Made by a program: the position numbers and the translations under genes. The notes beneath the pieces are model-generated. The model saw only the letters and a list, made by a program, of their open reading frames with translations, was not told the origin of the DNA and did not search any database. From assembly GCA_964611385.1 (NCBI GenBank), contig CAZSXS010000030.1, positions 1-41,021 on the forward strand: a stretch of 41,021 bases of DNA, given 5' to 3'. Positions within the stretch are counted from its first letter, which is position 1, and each line of letters starts with the position of its first letter. Of this stretch, positions 23,854 to 32,030 are shown one piece after another. Source of the DNA: CAZSXS01 sp964611385 (GTDB lineage: Bacteria > Bacillota > Clostridia > Lachnospirales > CAYPQA01).

Positions 23854-26343
23854 TCAGACCTTGAACTTCGACACCATCTGAGCCAACACTTCGGACTGAC
23901 TGTTCAGTTCCTGCGCTGCCGCAGCGGATTCTTCAGAGGTAGAAGAGTTTCTTTGGACGATTTCAGATATTTGATTGACACCCTCTGTAATTTGTGAAAT
24001 GCTTTCTGTCTGTTCCTTGGTAGCTGTATAGATGTTGTCGATAATCTCAGATACGGAGTTGGTGTCTACTACAATTTTGTTTAAGGAATCGGCTGTCAAC
24101 CTTGCCGTCTGCATTCCTTCATTGACTTTGTGGATGGTGTCCTCAATCAACTGGGACGTATCCTTGGCCGCCGCTAAGCTTCTTCCGGCCAAGGATCGTA
24201 CCTCCTCAGCAACCACAGAAAAACCCTTCCCATGCTCTCCGGCTCGGGCAGCTTCTACGGCTGCGTTCAAGGCCAACAGATTGGTCTGGAAGGCGATATC
24301 GTCAATAACCTTAATGATCTTGTAAATGTTGTTCGAGGCTATCTTGATTTCATCCATTGATTTGAGCATCTTCGTCATTTCTTCGTTTCCATCTTTTGCA
24401 TTAAGGATTGATTTTTGGGATAGACCGTTGGCCTCCTGTGCCTTTTGGGCGGTATGCTGGGCTTTCTCGTTGATAGCGATGATAGAGGCGTTCAATTCCT
24501 CAACCGAGCTAGCCTGGGTACTCGCTCCGTTGGCCAGATCCATTGAAGACTCGGATATTTGCTTTGCCCCAGAAAGCACGTTGTCGGCTGATGATTTGAT
24601 TTCCGATACCGTACCTTTTAAAGTGTCAAAAATTTGGTTGATGGATTCCTTGATGGCGTTAAATTGCCCTACATAATCTCTAGTTATCTTCTTTTGTAAA
24701 TCACCGGCTGCAATGGTGTCAAGCATTTGTGTAATTTCACAGATATACGAGCCGATGGAGTCAACCATCTGATCAAAGGCGCTCATCATAGATCCAAAGC
24801 TACCCTTGTAGGCCTTCCCGACTGAAACATTAAAATTACCGTTTGAAAGCTGAGCCAGAACTTCATTGGCTTCGTCTATGGGTGTATTGACCGCTTGCAG
24901 CAGGTTGTTCAGTCCCTCTGCAATCTTTTTCCAGTCTTCTTTGTATAGGCTTGCATCTGCTCGGGCATGCAGATTTCCGTCGATCGCACCAGAGATCAGA
25001 CGCTGTACATCACCGCTTAAGGCGTTTAAGGTTGCTTTTAGTTTATCAAATTCCTCGTTAACAAGGCCTTTCTTGGCTGGAAGCTTGATCAGCTCAGCCT
25101 TGAAATTTCCGTTCCCAAGTGCGGTATAAGCAGCAAGGATGGCTAAGGTATCATTAATCAGTGCATTGACAGTGGAATTAATCGAAAAGGCTACTGCCCT
25201 AAATTCGCCTTCAAACTCCGTTTCTGGTATCCGAGCTTCAATATCGCCTTTATCAAGCTCTCCAGCCATTTCATTGATCTTGCTGATGAGCAGCAGAATG
25301 GTGTTTTTGAGCTTTATAAAGGACTTGGTAAGCATGCTGATTTCGTCCTGACCTCTTACTTGGAGGTTTACATTCAAATTTCCCTTTGCGATATCACCAG
25401 CCACCTTTTCAATCTCCTTGATAGGCTTCAAAATGGAGTTGGCAAGGACGATGGCACTTACTACACTTGCAACAAGCGCCAGAAGAACCAAGAATATGGT
25501 TATATAGATAGCCGTATAGGTACTCCCTAAGAAGTCGGACAGGGCGGTTGAGATGCCTATGGACCAGTTTTTACTGTTGGTAATGGGTGCATAAGCCAAA
25601 GCTTTCTTTTGTCCGCCATACCCATAAATTCCAAAGCCACTTTCGCCTTTGATCATTTTTTCTTCCAAAGCACCCAGCGCAGCAAGGGATTTGTTTGTCT
25701 TCGCTGCCTCTATCATATTGTCTTTGTTTATAACCAAGCTTTCATCTTTATGGGAAATGGTTACCCCCTTGGAGTCTATCATATAGGCGCTGCCTGTTTT
25801 TCCGACTGTGATGGTATTTGTGATTTGGGACAGAAAATTAGCGTCTAAGGTGATGAAAATCACTGCATCCACTTGATTATTCTTCATAACCGGAGCCGAC
25901 ATAACGATGACCATCCGATTATAAACATCGCTCATAAAGGGCTCCGAAAGATAAAATTCTCCTCTTTTGGAAGCAACAAAATATTCCCTGTTGGAAAAAT
26001 TCAATCCCCCAGGATAGGCGATACCCTCTAAGGTAATATAACCGGCATCGTCAAAATGATAAGTCTTTGCTTTTTCGGCTACAATCTGACCTCTTTGTTC
26101 ATAACTGTAGTCGCTGGAAGTAAGTCTAGTCAGTAAGGAAATTTCATTTAGTAGGGTATGATAGGTTGTAATGGCTTGATCGACGTAACCTGCTGCGGTA
26201 TTGGCAGTCTCCGTCATGGTTTGCTTCAGCGTATCAATAGAGCTCGTGTACATCAAGTATGATACCGTACTGCCGATGATAGCCATTGAAACGATTACCA
26301 AAGTACAGATTGATAGAATAATTTTAGTTCGAATGCTTTTCAT
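23854..26343 (-). CDS. Methyl-accepting chemotaxis protein with dCache sensor and stacked HAMP modules
   Basis: The 829-residue receptor has membrane helices at about residues 8-30 and 280-303. The extracellular part (31-275) looks like a double Cache domain: GYITLEGIAYPGGLNFSNRE, FYLSEPFMSDVYNRMVIVMS, DANFLSQITNTITVGKTGSA, and NSKNWSIGISTAL. dCache domains often bind amino acids or other small metabolites. A HAMP domain and several HAMP-like repeats (GNGNFKAELIKLPAKKG, NGNFNVSVGKAYKGSF) precede a typical signalling domain with IIKVIDDIAFQTNLLALNAA. It resembles the receptor at 16458-18683 closely over the last 550 residues but has an unrelated sensor, as expected from sensor swapping. The C-terminus ends without a CheR-binding pentapeptide. 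Confidence 0.93.
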   Translation of the reverse strand: MKSIRTKIILSICTLVIVSMAIIGSTVSYLMYTSSIDTLKQTMTETANTAAGYVDQAITTYHTLLNEISLLTRLTSSDYSYEQRGQIVAEKAKTYHFDDAGYITLEGIAYPGGLNFSNREYFVASKRGEFYLSEPFMSDVYNRMVIVMSAPVMKNNQVDAVIFITLDANFLSQITNTITVGKTGSAYMIDSKGVTISHKDESLVINKDNMIEAAKTNKSLAALGALEEKMIKGESGFGIYGYGGQKKALAYAPITNSKNWSIGISTALSDFLGSTYTAIYITIFLVLLALVASVVSAIVLANSILKPIKEIEKVAGDIAKGNLNVNLQVRGQDEISMLTKSFIKLKNTILLLISKINEMAGELDKGDIEARIPETEFEGEFRAVAFSINSTVNALINDTLAILAAYTALGNGNFKAELIKLPAKKGLVNEEFDKLKATLNALSGDVQRLISGAIDGNLHARADASLYKEDWKKIAEGLNNLLQAVNTPIDEANEVLAQLSNGNFNVSVGKAYKGSFGSMMSAFDQMVDSIGSYICEITQMLDTIAAGDLQKKITRDYVGQFNAIKESINQIFDTLKGTVSEIKSSADNVLSGAKQISESSMDLANGASTQASSVEELNASIIAINEKAQHTAQKAQEANGLSQKSILNAKDGNEEMTKMLKSMDEIKIASNNIYKIIKVIDDIAFQTNLLALNAAVEAARAGEHGKGFSVVAEEVRSLAGRSLAAAKDTSQLIEDTIHKVNEGMQTARLTADSLNKIVVDTNSVSEIIDNIYTATKEQTESISQITEGVNQISEIVQRNSSTSEESAAAAQELNSQSEVLAQMVSKFKV

Positions 26344-26552
26344 AGTTTCCTCCCTCTATGTACTCAAACTGTTTCCTTCTTTATATACTACGAGCGGGCA
26401 TTATATCACAGCACGTGGCAAGTAACATGGAAATCCACGCCCAAGCATCAGAGGGGACACCGCCCTCCACTAGTGCTGATCGCAAGCCGTTACGGGCGGT
26501 ATCCCCTCCGATGCTTTCATCGGATCGCCCTGTGCAATTTGTGCCCGTTCAC
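26344..26552 (-). ncRNA. Candidate structured leader (riboswitch-like) upstream of the dCache chemoreceptor
   Basis: Read on the minus strand, the likely leader from about 26546 to the start codon contains competing helices. Helix A is ACGGGC pairing with GCCCGT (26549-26544 with 26498-26493). Inside it is a perfect hairpin CCGATG/CATCGG with loop AAAG (26523-26508). Helix B is a 21-bp imperfect palindrome, 19 of 21 matched, with arms 26445-26465 and 26494-26514 around a 28-nt loop. Helix B uses the same bases as helix A and the small hairpin, so they are mutually exclusive. A GCACAGGGC stretch before a purine-capped hairpin recalls the 5' half of class-I c-di-GMP riboswitches, but the second half of that consensus is absent. 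The family is not recognised. Confidence 0.4.
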
Positions 26553-26578
26553 AGTATAGCATAAGGCCTCCTGGTCAA
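26553..26578 (-). promoter_or_regulatory. Extended -10 promoter for the dCache chemoreceptor leader
   Basis: On the minus strand TTGACC (26578-26573) is followed by TGCTATACT (26561-26553), an extended -10 element (TGnTATACT). The spacer is 14 bp, shorter than ideal, which the TG extension can compensate. It diverges from the promoter at 26617. Confidence 0.45.
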
Positions 26579-26616
26579 TATTACAACACGTTAGTTGCTT
26601 TTTCAAGTCCTTTTTG

Positions 26617-26644
26617 TTGTAAAGTAAAGGAAATATGGTATAAT
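26617..26644 (+). promoter_or_regulatory. Promoter of the AIPR gene
   Basis: TTGTAA (26617-26622), 16 bp and TATAAT (26639-26644) preceded by TGG (extended -10). The predicted leader is about 190 nt and includes dispersed repeat copy 3. Confidence 0.6.
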
Positions 26645-26766
26645 TCAGTGGTTATGCTTAGTAACAAATGGAAAAGCGATTCCCATCCGGCAAGCCCGGC
26701 GGAACCTGATTAAAAAGAGCTTCTTTGATTATTTTATGAATGGTCTTTGGGGAGAGGAGTAATGTT

Positions 26767-26806
26767 TTGGGGGGCGGCTTTGCAAAGCTGAATGTGACTG
26801 AGTAAA
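26767..26806 (+). repeat. Dispersed intergenic repeat, copy 3 (core GTGACTGAGTA)
   Basis: The segment reads TTTTGGGGGGCGGCTTTGCA, then AAGCTGAATGTGACTGAGTA and AAG. It matches copy 2 for about 40 bp with one indel and copy 1 for its last 25 bp. It lies 32 bp upstream of the AIPR start codon. Confidence 0.6.
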
Positions 26807-26837
26807 GTACTAACAACATATAGAAAGGTGGTAAGCT

Positions 26838-28532
26838 ATGAATATTGCCAAGCAAATCATTGACAACCAGGTTATGAATATGCTAAAGGAAAACCCTGAC
26901 TTTTTTGCTGCTGTTACAGACGTTGAAAGAAAAAAGTCAAAAGCTTTTTTGCTTTTGGCTGTTTCGGCATATCTTGAGACGGAAATATCTGATACTGTAA
27001 AATATATAACCGAAGGTGGGGCAGATGGAGGATTTGATGCTGCCTATATTTCTACTGATCAAGATTCACAGATCAATGTTACCTTTTTCCAATCTAAGTA
27101 CACAAGAGATTTGGATAAAGATTCAAATTTCCCAGCGAATGCAGTGGAAAAAGCTGTGAATACGATTAAGGGCGTATTTGATCCACAAAAACAACTTGAC
27201 TTAAATGAAGGTAGTAAAAAGGTTGTCACAGAAATCCATTCCTACCTATTAGATGGCTATATTCCTAACATCACCTTTGTCTGTATCAATAACGGCATAC
27301 GATGGAGCAAGGAAGGCCAAAATCATATTGACAACAACTTTGGGGGTCAAAAGCAAGTTGAATTCGTTCATTTCAACCATGACGATATCATTAATTATAC
27401 AAGCAAAACCAAAAAGGTTGACGCAACCATACACTTTAAAGGCAGAGCCATCAGAGAAGACTTTAACTATAAAAGTGTGTTATTAGGTAGAATTTGTGTA
27501 ACCGAAATTTATAAACTATTAAAAGAACACGGTGATGTCCTATTAGAGAAAAACATAAGGCGCTATCTTGGCCGCAATACTGTAAATGAAGGCATTAGAA
27601 ATTCTCTGATTGATGAAGACAAAAGGAATAATTTTTTCTTCTTTAACAACGGAATTACGATTATCTGCAAAAAATTTACTGCAAATTTCTTGCAAGAAAT
27701 CAACTGGATCGTTAAGCTTGAAGATATGCAAATTATCAATGGGGGTCAAACATGTAAAACCATATTGCAGACAATAACAGACTTCCCAAACAATGATTAC
27801 TCCAATGTTGATGTTTTAATCCGTCTTTATGAAGTAAATGAGGATGAACAAGTCATTCAGGACATTACCTTTGCAACGAATAGCCAAAATCCGGTCGATT
27901 TCAGAGATTTGAAATCCAATGAATCCGAGCAAATTTTACTAGAACAAAGCGCTAAAGAACTAGGCTATGTATACAGGCGTAAAAGAGACACGCTAACAGG
28001 CGTTCAAGGAAGCATGGATACGATTCCCTCATCGGTTGCAGCCGAAGCCGTTTTGTCTGTGTGGAGAAACAAGCCGCATTTAGCCAAACATAAAAAGAAT
28101 GAGTTTTTTAGCACGTATTACGATGATATCTTTTTGAATCTAAACGCTGCGCAAATGATCATCGCTGTGCTTATTTTCAGATTTTGTGACAACAACAGAA
28201 GAAAATCTGTAGCTGATGAAGAAATCCAAGCGCAAAGAGGATATAATCAGTATTTTATGGCCTCTCTTATGGGTAGACAACTCTTGCTTAGATTCGGTAT
28301 AAGCATTCAAGAGCTTACGCACAGAAATTTTGAGCAGGTTAAGGTGTTGTTTGAATCAACAAAAGATGAACTATATGCTGTGGCAGAAAAATATTTAGTT
28401 GATTGCTTGCGCAGCTACATTCATGCAGAGTTACGCGATACAGATGGTCGAACCATTGCAGCGATCTTTCGCAGGTTTGATGTCGTAGAACGCTTTATCA
28501 AAGATTGCCCCTTACTACCTGTATTCAAATAA
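26838..28532 (+). CDS. AIPR (abortive infection phage resistance) family protein
   Basis: The 564-residue product matches the AIPR family (PF10592 type), associated with abortive phage resistance on plasmids and defence islands. Residues 55-95 look like a PD-(D/E)xK-type nuclease core: GGADGGFDAAYI (Asp63, Asp67) followed by FFQSKY (Gln85-x-Lys87). The AIPR core follows with IRRYLGRNTVNEGIRNSLID, NNFFFFNNGITIICKK and LEDMQIINGGQTCKTILQ, then FATNSQNPVDFRDLKSN. The length is normal and the frame intact. AAAGGTGGT precedes the ATG. It stands alone with its own promoter and terminator between a chemoreceptor and the phosphate operon, and no other defence genes are near. A self-sufficient nuclease-type defence is the likely role; mechanism is inferred from motifs. 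Confidence 0.85.
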   Translation: MNIAKQIIDNQVMNMLKENPDFFAAVTDVERKKSKAFLLLAVSAYLETEISDTVKYITEGGADGGFDAAYISTDQDSQINVTFFQSKYTRDLDKDSNFPANAVEKAVNTIKGVFDPQKQLDLNEGSKKVVTEIHSYLLDGYIPNITFVCINNGIRWSKEGQNHIDNNFGGQKQVEFVHFNHDDIINYTSKTKKVDATIHFKGRAIREDFNYKSVLLGRICVTEIYKLLKEHGDVLLEKNIRRYLGRNTVNEGIRNSLIDEDKRNNFFFFNNGITIICKKFTANFLQEINWIVKLEDMQIINGGQTCKTILQTITDFPNNDYSNVDVLIRLYEVNEDEQVIQDITFATNSQNPVDFRDLKSNESEQILLEQSAKELGYVYRRKRDTLTGVQGSMDTIPSSVAAEAVLSVWRNKPHLAKHKKNEFFSTYYDDIFLNLNAAQMIIAVLIFRFCDNNRRKSVADEEIQAQRGYNQYFMASLMGRQLLLRFGISIQELTHRNFEQVKVLFESTKDELYAVAEKYLVDCLRSYIHAELRDTDGRTIAAIFRRFDVVERFIKDCPLLPVFK

Positions 28533-28555
28533 TTTAATCCATGCTCTGATTTTAC

Positions 28556-28592
28556 AAACGGAACGTCCATTCGGCGGTCCGTTTATTTTTTT
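28556..28592 (+). terminator. Terminator after the AIPR gene
   Basis: AAACGGA (28556-28562) pairs with TCCGTTT (28578-28584). The loop holds a further short dyad (CGTCC...GGCGG region), and a T-rich run follows (28586-28592). Confidence 0.7.
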
Positions 28593-28597
28593 GAAAA

Positions 28598-28637
28598 TTT
28601 ACATTGATTTTACATTCCTCTGATTCTGAATTTTACA
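28598..28637 (+). promoter_or_regulatory. PHO boxes (PhoP binding sites) upstream of the pst operon
   Basis: TTTACA occurs at 28598-28603 and 28609-28614, exactly 11 bp apart, and again at 28632-28637. Bacillus-type PhoP binds TT(A/T)ACA-like repeats with 11-bp periodicity. The third copy is one base off the 11-bp phase. Phosphate-starvation induction of pst follows from this. Confidence 0.7.
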
Positions 28638-28706
28638 TACGAATCTTAAAATATGGGCATAGTAAAGAAAGTTGAATCTACATAAAATAAAAAACAAGGA
28701 GAGATT

Positions 28707-29591
28707 ATGATGAAGTATTCAGTAAAGAAACTATTTGCAGCTGCTCTGATGGCGGCTTCCCTAACGGGACTTTTAAGCGGGTGTGACGCCTTAGCGGGTG
28801 ACGGAAAAGCCAAGGATACGATTACAGTTGTTTCCCGTGAGGACGGAAGCGGTACCAGAGGTGCCTTCATTGAGCTGATGAAAATTGAAGTTAAGAACGA
28901 GGATGGCAGCAAAAAGGACATGACCACTAAGGAAGCAAACATCGTTAATAAGACAGATGTTATGCTCACGACCGTTAGCAATGATAAAAATGCCATTGGT
29001 TATGTTTCCTTAGGTTCCCTGAATGACGGGGTCAAGGCTTTAGAAATTGATGGTGTCAAAGCTAGCACAGAAACAGTTAAAGATGGTAGCTATAAGGTTT
29101 CCCGTCCTTTTAACATCGCCGTAAAGGGTGAGGCTGAAGGAATCGTCAAAAACTTCATGGACTTCATTCTTTCCAAAGAAGGCCAGGAAGTCGTGGCTAA
29201 AAGTTATATCAAGGTTAAGGATGATGCAGAATCCTTCAAGGGAATTAATGGAGAAGGCAAGATTGTGATCGCTGGTTCTTCCTCGGTTACCCCAGTCATG
29301 GAAAAGCTGAAGGAAGCCTACGAAGCTTTGAATGCCGGAGCTAGTATTGAAATTCAACAGTCCGATAGCACAACCGGTCTGAGTGCGGCTATAGACGGAA
29401 CTTGTGATATTGGTATGTCCAGCCGTGAGCTGAAGGACAGCGAAAAGGAAAAGCTGAATGCCACTAAAATCGCTTTGGACGGAATTGCAGTCATTGTCAG
29501 CAATAATAATGACTTAAACGCATTATCCAGTGAACAAGTTAAGAAAATCTTTACAGGGGAGATTACTACATGGAGCGAAGTGCAAAAATAG
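28707..29591 (+). CDS. pstS: Phosphate-binding lipoprotein, circularly permuted PstS
   Basis: The 294-residue protein captures phosphate outside the cell for the PstCAB transporter. A lipoprotein signal ends at Cys26 (LLSGC). Its order of motifs is unusual. Residues 38-170 carry what is normally the C-terminal half of PstS: TITVVSREDGSGTRGAFIEL, NKNAIGYVSLGSLND, SYKVSRPFNIAVKG, FMDFILSKEGQEVV. Residues 184-294 carry the normal N-terminal half: KIVIAGSSSVTPVMEKLKEA, QQSDSTTGLSAAIDGTCDIG, MSSRELKD, DGIAVIV, and EQVKKIFTGEITTWSEV at the very end. All phosphate-binding loops (SSSVT, SREDGSGT) are present once, so the protein should fold and bind. A strong AAGGAGA precedes two adjacent ATGs. It overlaps pstC by 22 bp. 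Confidence 0.9.
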   Translation: MMKYSVKKLFAAALMAASLTGLLSGCDALAGDGKAKDTITVVSREDGSGTRGAFIELMKIEVKNEDGSKKDMTTKEANIVNKTDVMLTTVSNDKNAIGYVSLGSLNDGVKALEIDGVKASTETVKDGSYKVSRPFNIAVKGEAEGIVKNFMDFILSKEGQEVVAKSYIKVKDDAESFKGINGEGKIVIAGSSSVTPVMEKLKEAYEALNAGASIEIQQSDSTTGLSAAIDGTCDIGMSSRELKDSEKEKLNATKIALDGIAVIVSNNNDLNALSSEQVKKIFTGEITTWSEVQK

Positions 29592-30418
29592 TATTTTTGG
29601 TATCCGCTCTGACTTCCATCCTTGCGGTGTTCCTCATCTGTCTCTTTTTGTTCGCCAATGGGTTGCCGGCCATGTTTCAAATTGGCCTAAGTGATTTTCT
29701 TTTGGGGAAGGAATGGTCCCCCCAAGATGTACCACCCCTCTTTGGCATACTGCCCATGATCCTGGGCAGTGTCTATATCACCCTGGGAGCCCTCCTTGTA
29801 GGCGCTCCCATTGGGATTTTGACCGCAATTTTTATGACCGCCTTTTGTCCAAAGGGCGTAGCTCCTTTTCTGAAACCCGCTCTTTCCCTCTTGGCCGGGA
29901 TTCCCTCTGTCGTATATGGATTTTTCGGCATGGTGGTCTTGGTGCCCTTTGTACGAACCTTTATCGGAGGTAACGGAAACAGCATTTTGACAGCCTCTAT
30001 CCTTTTGGGCATCATGATCCTCCCCACCGTCATTGAAATCAGCAGCAGCGCCCTCCAAGCCGTACCCCAGTCTTACTACGAAGGTGCCTTAGCTTTAGGT
30101 GCAAGCCATGAGCAGGCGGTGTTTTTTGTTGTGCTTCCGGCGGCAGGATCAGGGATTCTGGCAGCTGTAACCCTTGGCATCGGTCGAGCTATTGGTGAGA
30201 CGATGGCTGTAGTGATGGTTGCCGGTAATCAAGCGCTGATTCGTATGCCGAATGAATTTTTAAAGGGCGTCCGAACCCTCACCGCCAACATCATTACAGA
30301 AATGGGCTATTCAGAAGGCTTACATCGGCAAGCACTCATTGCTACGGGTGTGGTCTTGTTTGTTTTTATCCTACTCATTAATTTAGGCTTTTCTTTGTTG
30401 AAAAGGAGGGTCAAATGA
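29570..30418 (+). CDS. pstC: Phosphate ABC transporter permease PstC
   Basis: The 282-residue permease has about six membrane helices and the conserved cytoplasmic EAA loop that contacts PstB, here GALALGASHEQAVFFVVLPAAG followed by GRAIGETMAVVMVAGN. PSVVYGFFGMVVLVPF is a PstC/PstA landmark. The gene starts inside the end of pstS (22-bp overlap) with GGGGAG 9 nt upstream and overlaps pstA by 4 bp. It is slightly short at the N-terminus compared with many PstC proteins but the first helix is complete. Confidence 0.94.
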   Translation: MERSAKIVFLVSALTSILAVFLICLFLFANGLPAMFQIGLSDFLLGKEWSPQDVPPLFGILPMILGSVYITLGALLVGAPIGILTAIFMTAFCPKGVAPFLKPALSLLAGIPSVVYGFFGMVVLVPFVRTFIGGNGNSILTASILLGIMILPTVIEISSSALQAVPQSYYEGALALGASHEQAVFFVVLPAAGSGILAAVTLGIGRAIGETMAVVMVAGNQALIRMPNEFLKGVRTLTANIITEMGYSEGLHRQALIATGVVLFVFILLINLGFSLLKRRVK

Positions 30419-31245
30419 GTTCAAAAATCTTAAAAGCTCTTGTGTATCTCGGGGCTATAATCACCTTTTCAGTACTGATTTTTATCATCAGTTACATAGC
30501 GATTAAAGGCATACCCAATCTCTCCCCAAAGCTCTTTGCGCTCAAATACACCAGCGAAAATGTTTCTCTCTTACCGGCCCTGGTAACCACGGTGATGATG
30601 ACGGCTTTAGCCTTGCTTACTGCCGTGCCCCTTGGGGTCTTTTCTGCTATCTACCTTGTGGAATACGCCAGTAAATCCAATCCACTGGTTCGCTGGGTCC
30701 GTATCACAACTGAAACTCTTTCCGGTATCCCATCCATCGTTTATGGGCTTTTTGGTATGCTGTTTTTTGTCAGTTATTTAAAGTTTGGTTATTCCCTTTT
30801 GGCCGGATCCTTGACCCTTTCCATCATGATCCTACCCTTAGTCATGCGTTCCGCAGAAGAAGCACTCCTGGCTGTATCGGATACCTTTCGGGAAGGCAGC
30901 TTCGGACTGGGAGCCGGGCGGCTTCGCACTACCTTCAAGATTGTTTTACCTTCTGCCGCCAAGGGGATTTTGGCCGGGTGTATACTGGCCATAGGCCGCA
31001 TCGTTGGCGAGACAGCCGCCCTGATCTACACCGCCGGAACCGTTCCCCAGATTCCTGGAACATCCAAGGGTGGTAACGTATTATTTGATTCGGGGCGTAG
31101 CCTCTCCGTCCACATGAACTCCCTATCCAGTGAAGGGCTGCACATGGGAGAAGCCTATGCTACAGCGGTGGTATTGCTGCTGACGGTGCTTTTGATCAAC
31201 GCGTTGGCCGCTTATTTGGCCGGAAAGCTGTCGGGTGAAAAATGA
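30415..31245 (+). CDS. pstA: Phosphate ABC transporter permease PstA
   Basis: The 276-residue partner permease shows TTETLSGIPSIVYGLFGMLF, LTLSIMILPLVMRSAEEALL, and the coupling loop EGSFGLGAGRLRTTFKIVLP then GRIVGETAALIYTAGTVPQ. About six membrane helices are visible. It is translationally coupled on both sides through ATGA overlaps with pstC and pstB. With PstC it forms the membrane channel of the high-affinity phosphate importer. Confidence 0.94.
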   Translation: MSSKILKALVYLGAIITFSVLIFIISYIAIKGIPNLSPKLFALKYTSENVSLLPALVTTVMMTALALLTAVPLGVFSAIYLVEYASKSNPLVRWVRITTETLSGIPSIVYGLFGMLFFVSYLKFGYSLLAGSLTLSIMILPLVMRSAEEALLAVSDTFREGSFGLGAGRLRTTFKIVLPSAAKGILAGCILAIGRIVGETAALIYTAGTVPQIPGTSKGGNVLFDSGRSLSVHMNSLSSEGLHMGEAYATAVVLLLTVLLINALAAYLAGKLSGEK

Positions 31246-32030
31246 ACGCAGAAAATCAAATTCAAAAGGAAACAACTATGAAGCATAAAGTGCTTGTTCA
31301 GAACTTAAATTTATGGTATAACGACTTTAATGCCTTAAAAAACATCAACCTTCCGATTGAAGAAAAGTTGATCACAGCCTTTATCGGTCCCTCCGGCTGC
31401 GGTAAATCCACGCTGCTGAAATCCATGAACCGCATGAACGACCTAATAGAAGGCTGCCGGATTGAAGGCAGCATTTTATTGGAGGATGAAAATATCTTCA
31501 CGCAGCGTGATGTAAACCTTCTACGGAAACGGGTAGGAATGGTCTTTCAAAAGCCGAACCCTTTTCCCATGAGCATATACGAAAACATTGCCTACGGGCC
31601 TAAGACGCACGGGATTCGAGGAAAGCTGAAGCTGGATGAACTGGTCGAAAAGTCTCTGATGGATGCAGCCATCTGGGATGAAGTGAAAGACCGCTTAAAC
31701 AAACCGGCCTTAGGTCTATCCGGTGGGCAGCAGCAGCGTTTATGCATTGCAAGGGCTTTGGCTGTACAGCCGGAGGTTTTGCTTATGGACGAACCCACCA
31801 GTGCGCTGGATCCGATTTCCACGAACAAGATCGAAGATCTGACCCTGGAATTAAAAAAGAAGTACACCCTGATCATCGTTACCCACAACATGCAGCAGGC
31901 CACCAGAATCTCGGACAAGACGGCTTTTTTTCTTTTGGGAGAGGTCATTGAACATGGGAACACAGAGGAAATCTTTTCCATGCCAAAGGACAAAAGGACA
32001 GAAGACTACATAACAGGGAGGTTTGGATGA
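31242..32030 (+). CDS. pstB: Phosphate ABC transporter ATP-binding protein PstB
   Basis: The 262-residue ATPase powers phosphate import. It has Walker A GPSGCGKST, the Q-loop VFQKPNPFPMSIYENIAYGP typical of PstB, signature LSGGQQQRLCIARALA, Walker B EVLLMDEPTSALDPIS and the switch histidine in VTHNMQQA. The ATGA overlap with pstA supports 31242. An internal in-frame ATG at 31278 has a better ribosome binding site (AAAAGGA) and matches where the family alignment starts, so translation may begin at either. Confidence 0.95.
   Translation: MNAENQIQKETTMKHKVLVQNLNLWYNDFNALKNINLPIEEKLITAFIGPSGCGKSTLLKSMNRMNDLIEGCRIEGSILLEDENIFTQRDVNLLRKRVGMVFQKPNPFPMSIYENIAYGPKTHGIRGKLKLDELVEKSLMDAAIWDEVKDRLNKPALGLSGGQQQRLCIARALAVQPEVLLMDEPTSALDPISTNKIEDLTLELKKKYTLIIVTHNMQQATRISDKTAFFLLGEVIEHGNTEEIFSMPKDKRTEDYITGRFG

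Noticed and set aside
26344..26552. Calling the leader a class-I c-di-GMP (GEMM) riboswitch
   Set aside because: Only GCACAGGGC and a capped hairpin match. The ACGCAAAGCC segment and second subdomain of the consensus are missing, so the family name is not supported.
26658..26855. 65-residue minus-strand frame, sharing LYSVTF-x-FA with a frame at 12189-12386
   Set aside because: The shared peptide is only the reverse translation of the dispersed DNA repeat; there is no protein-level support.
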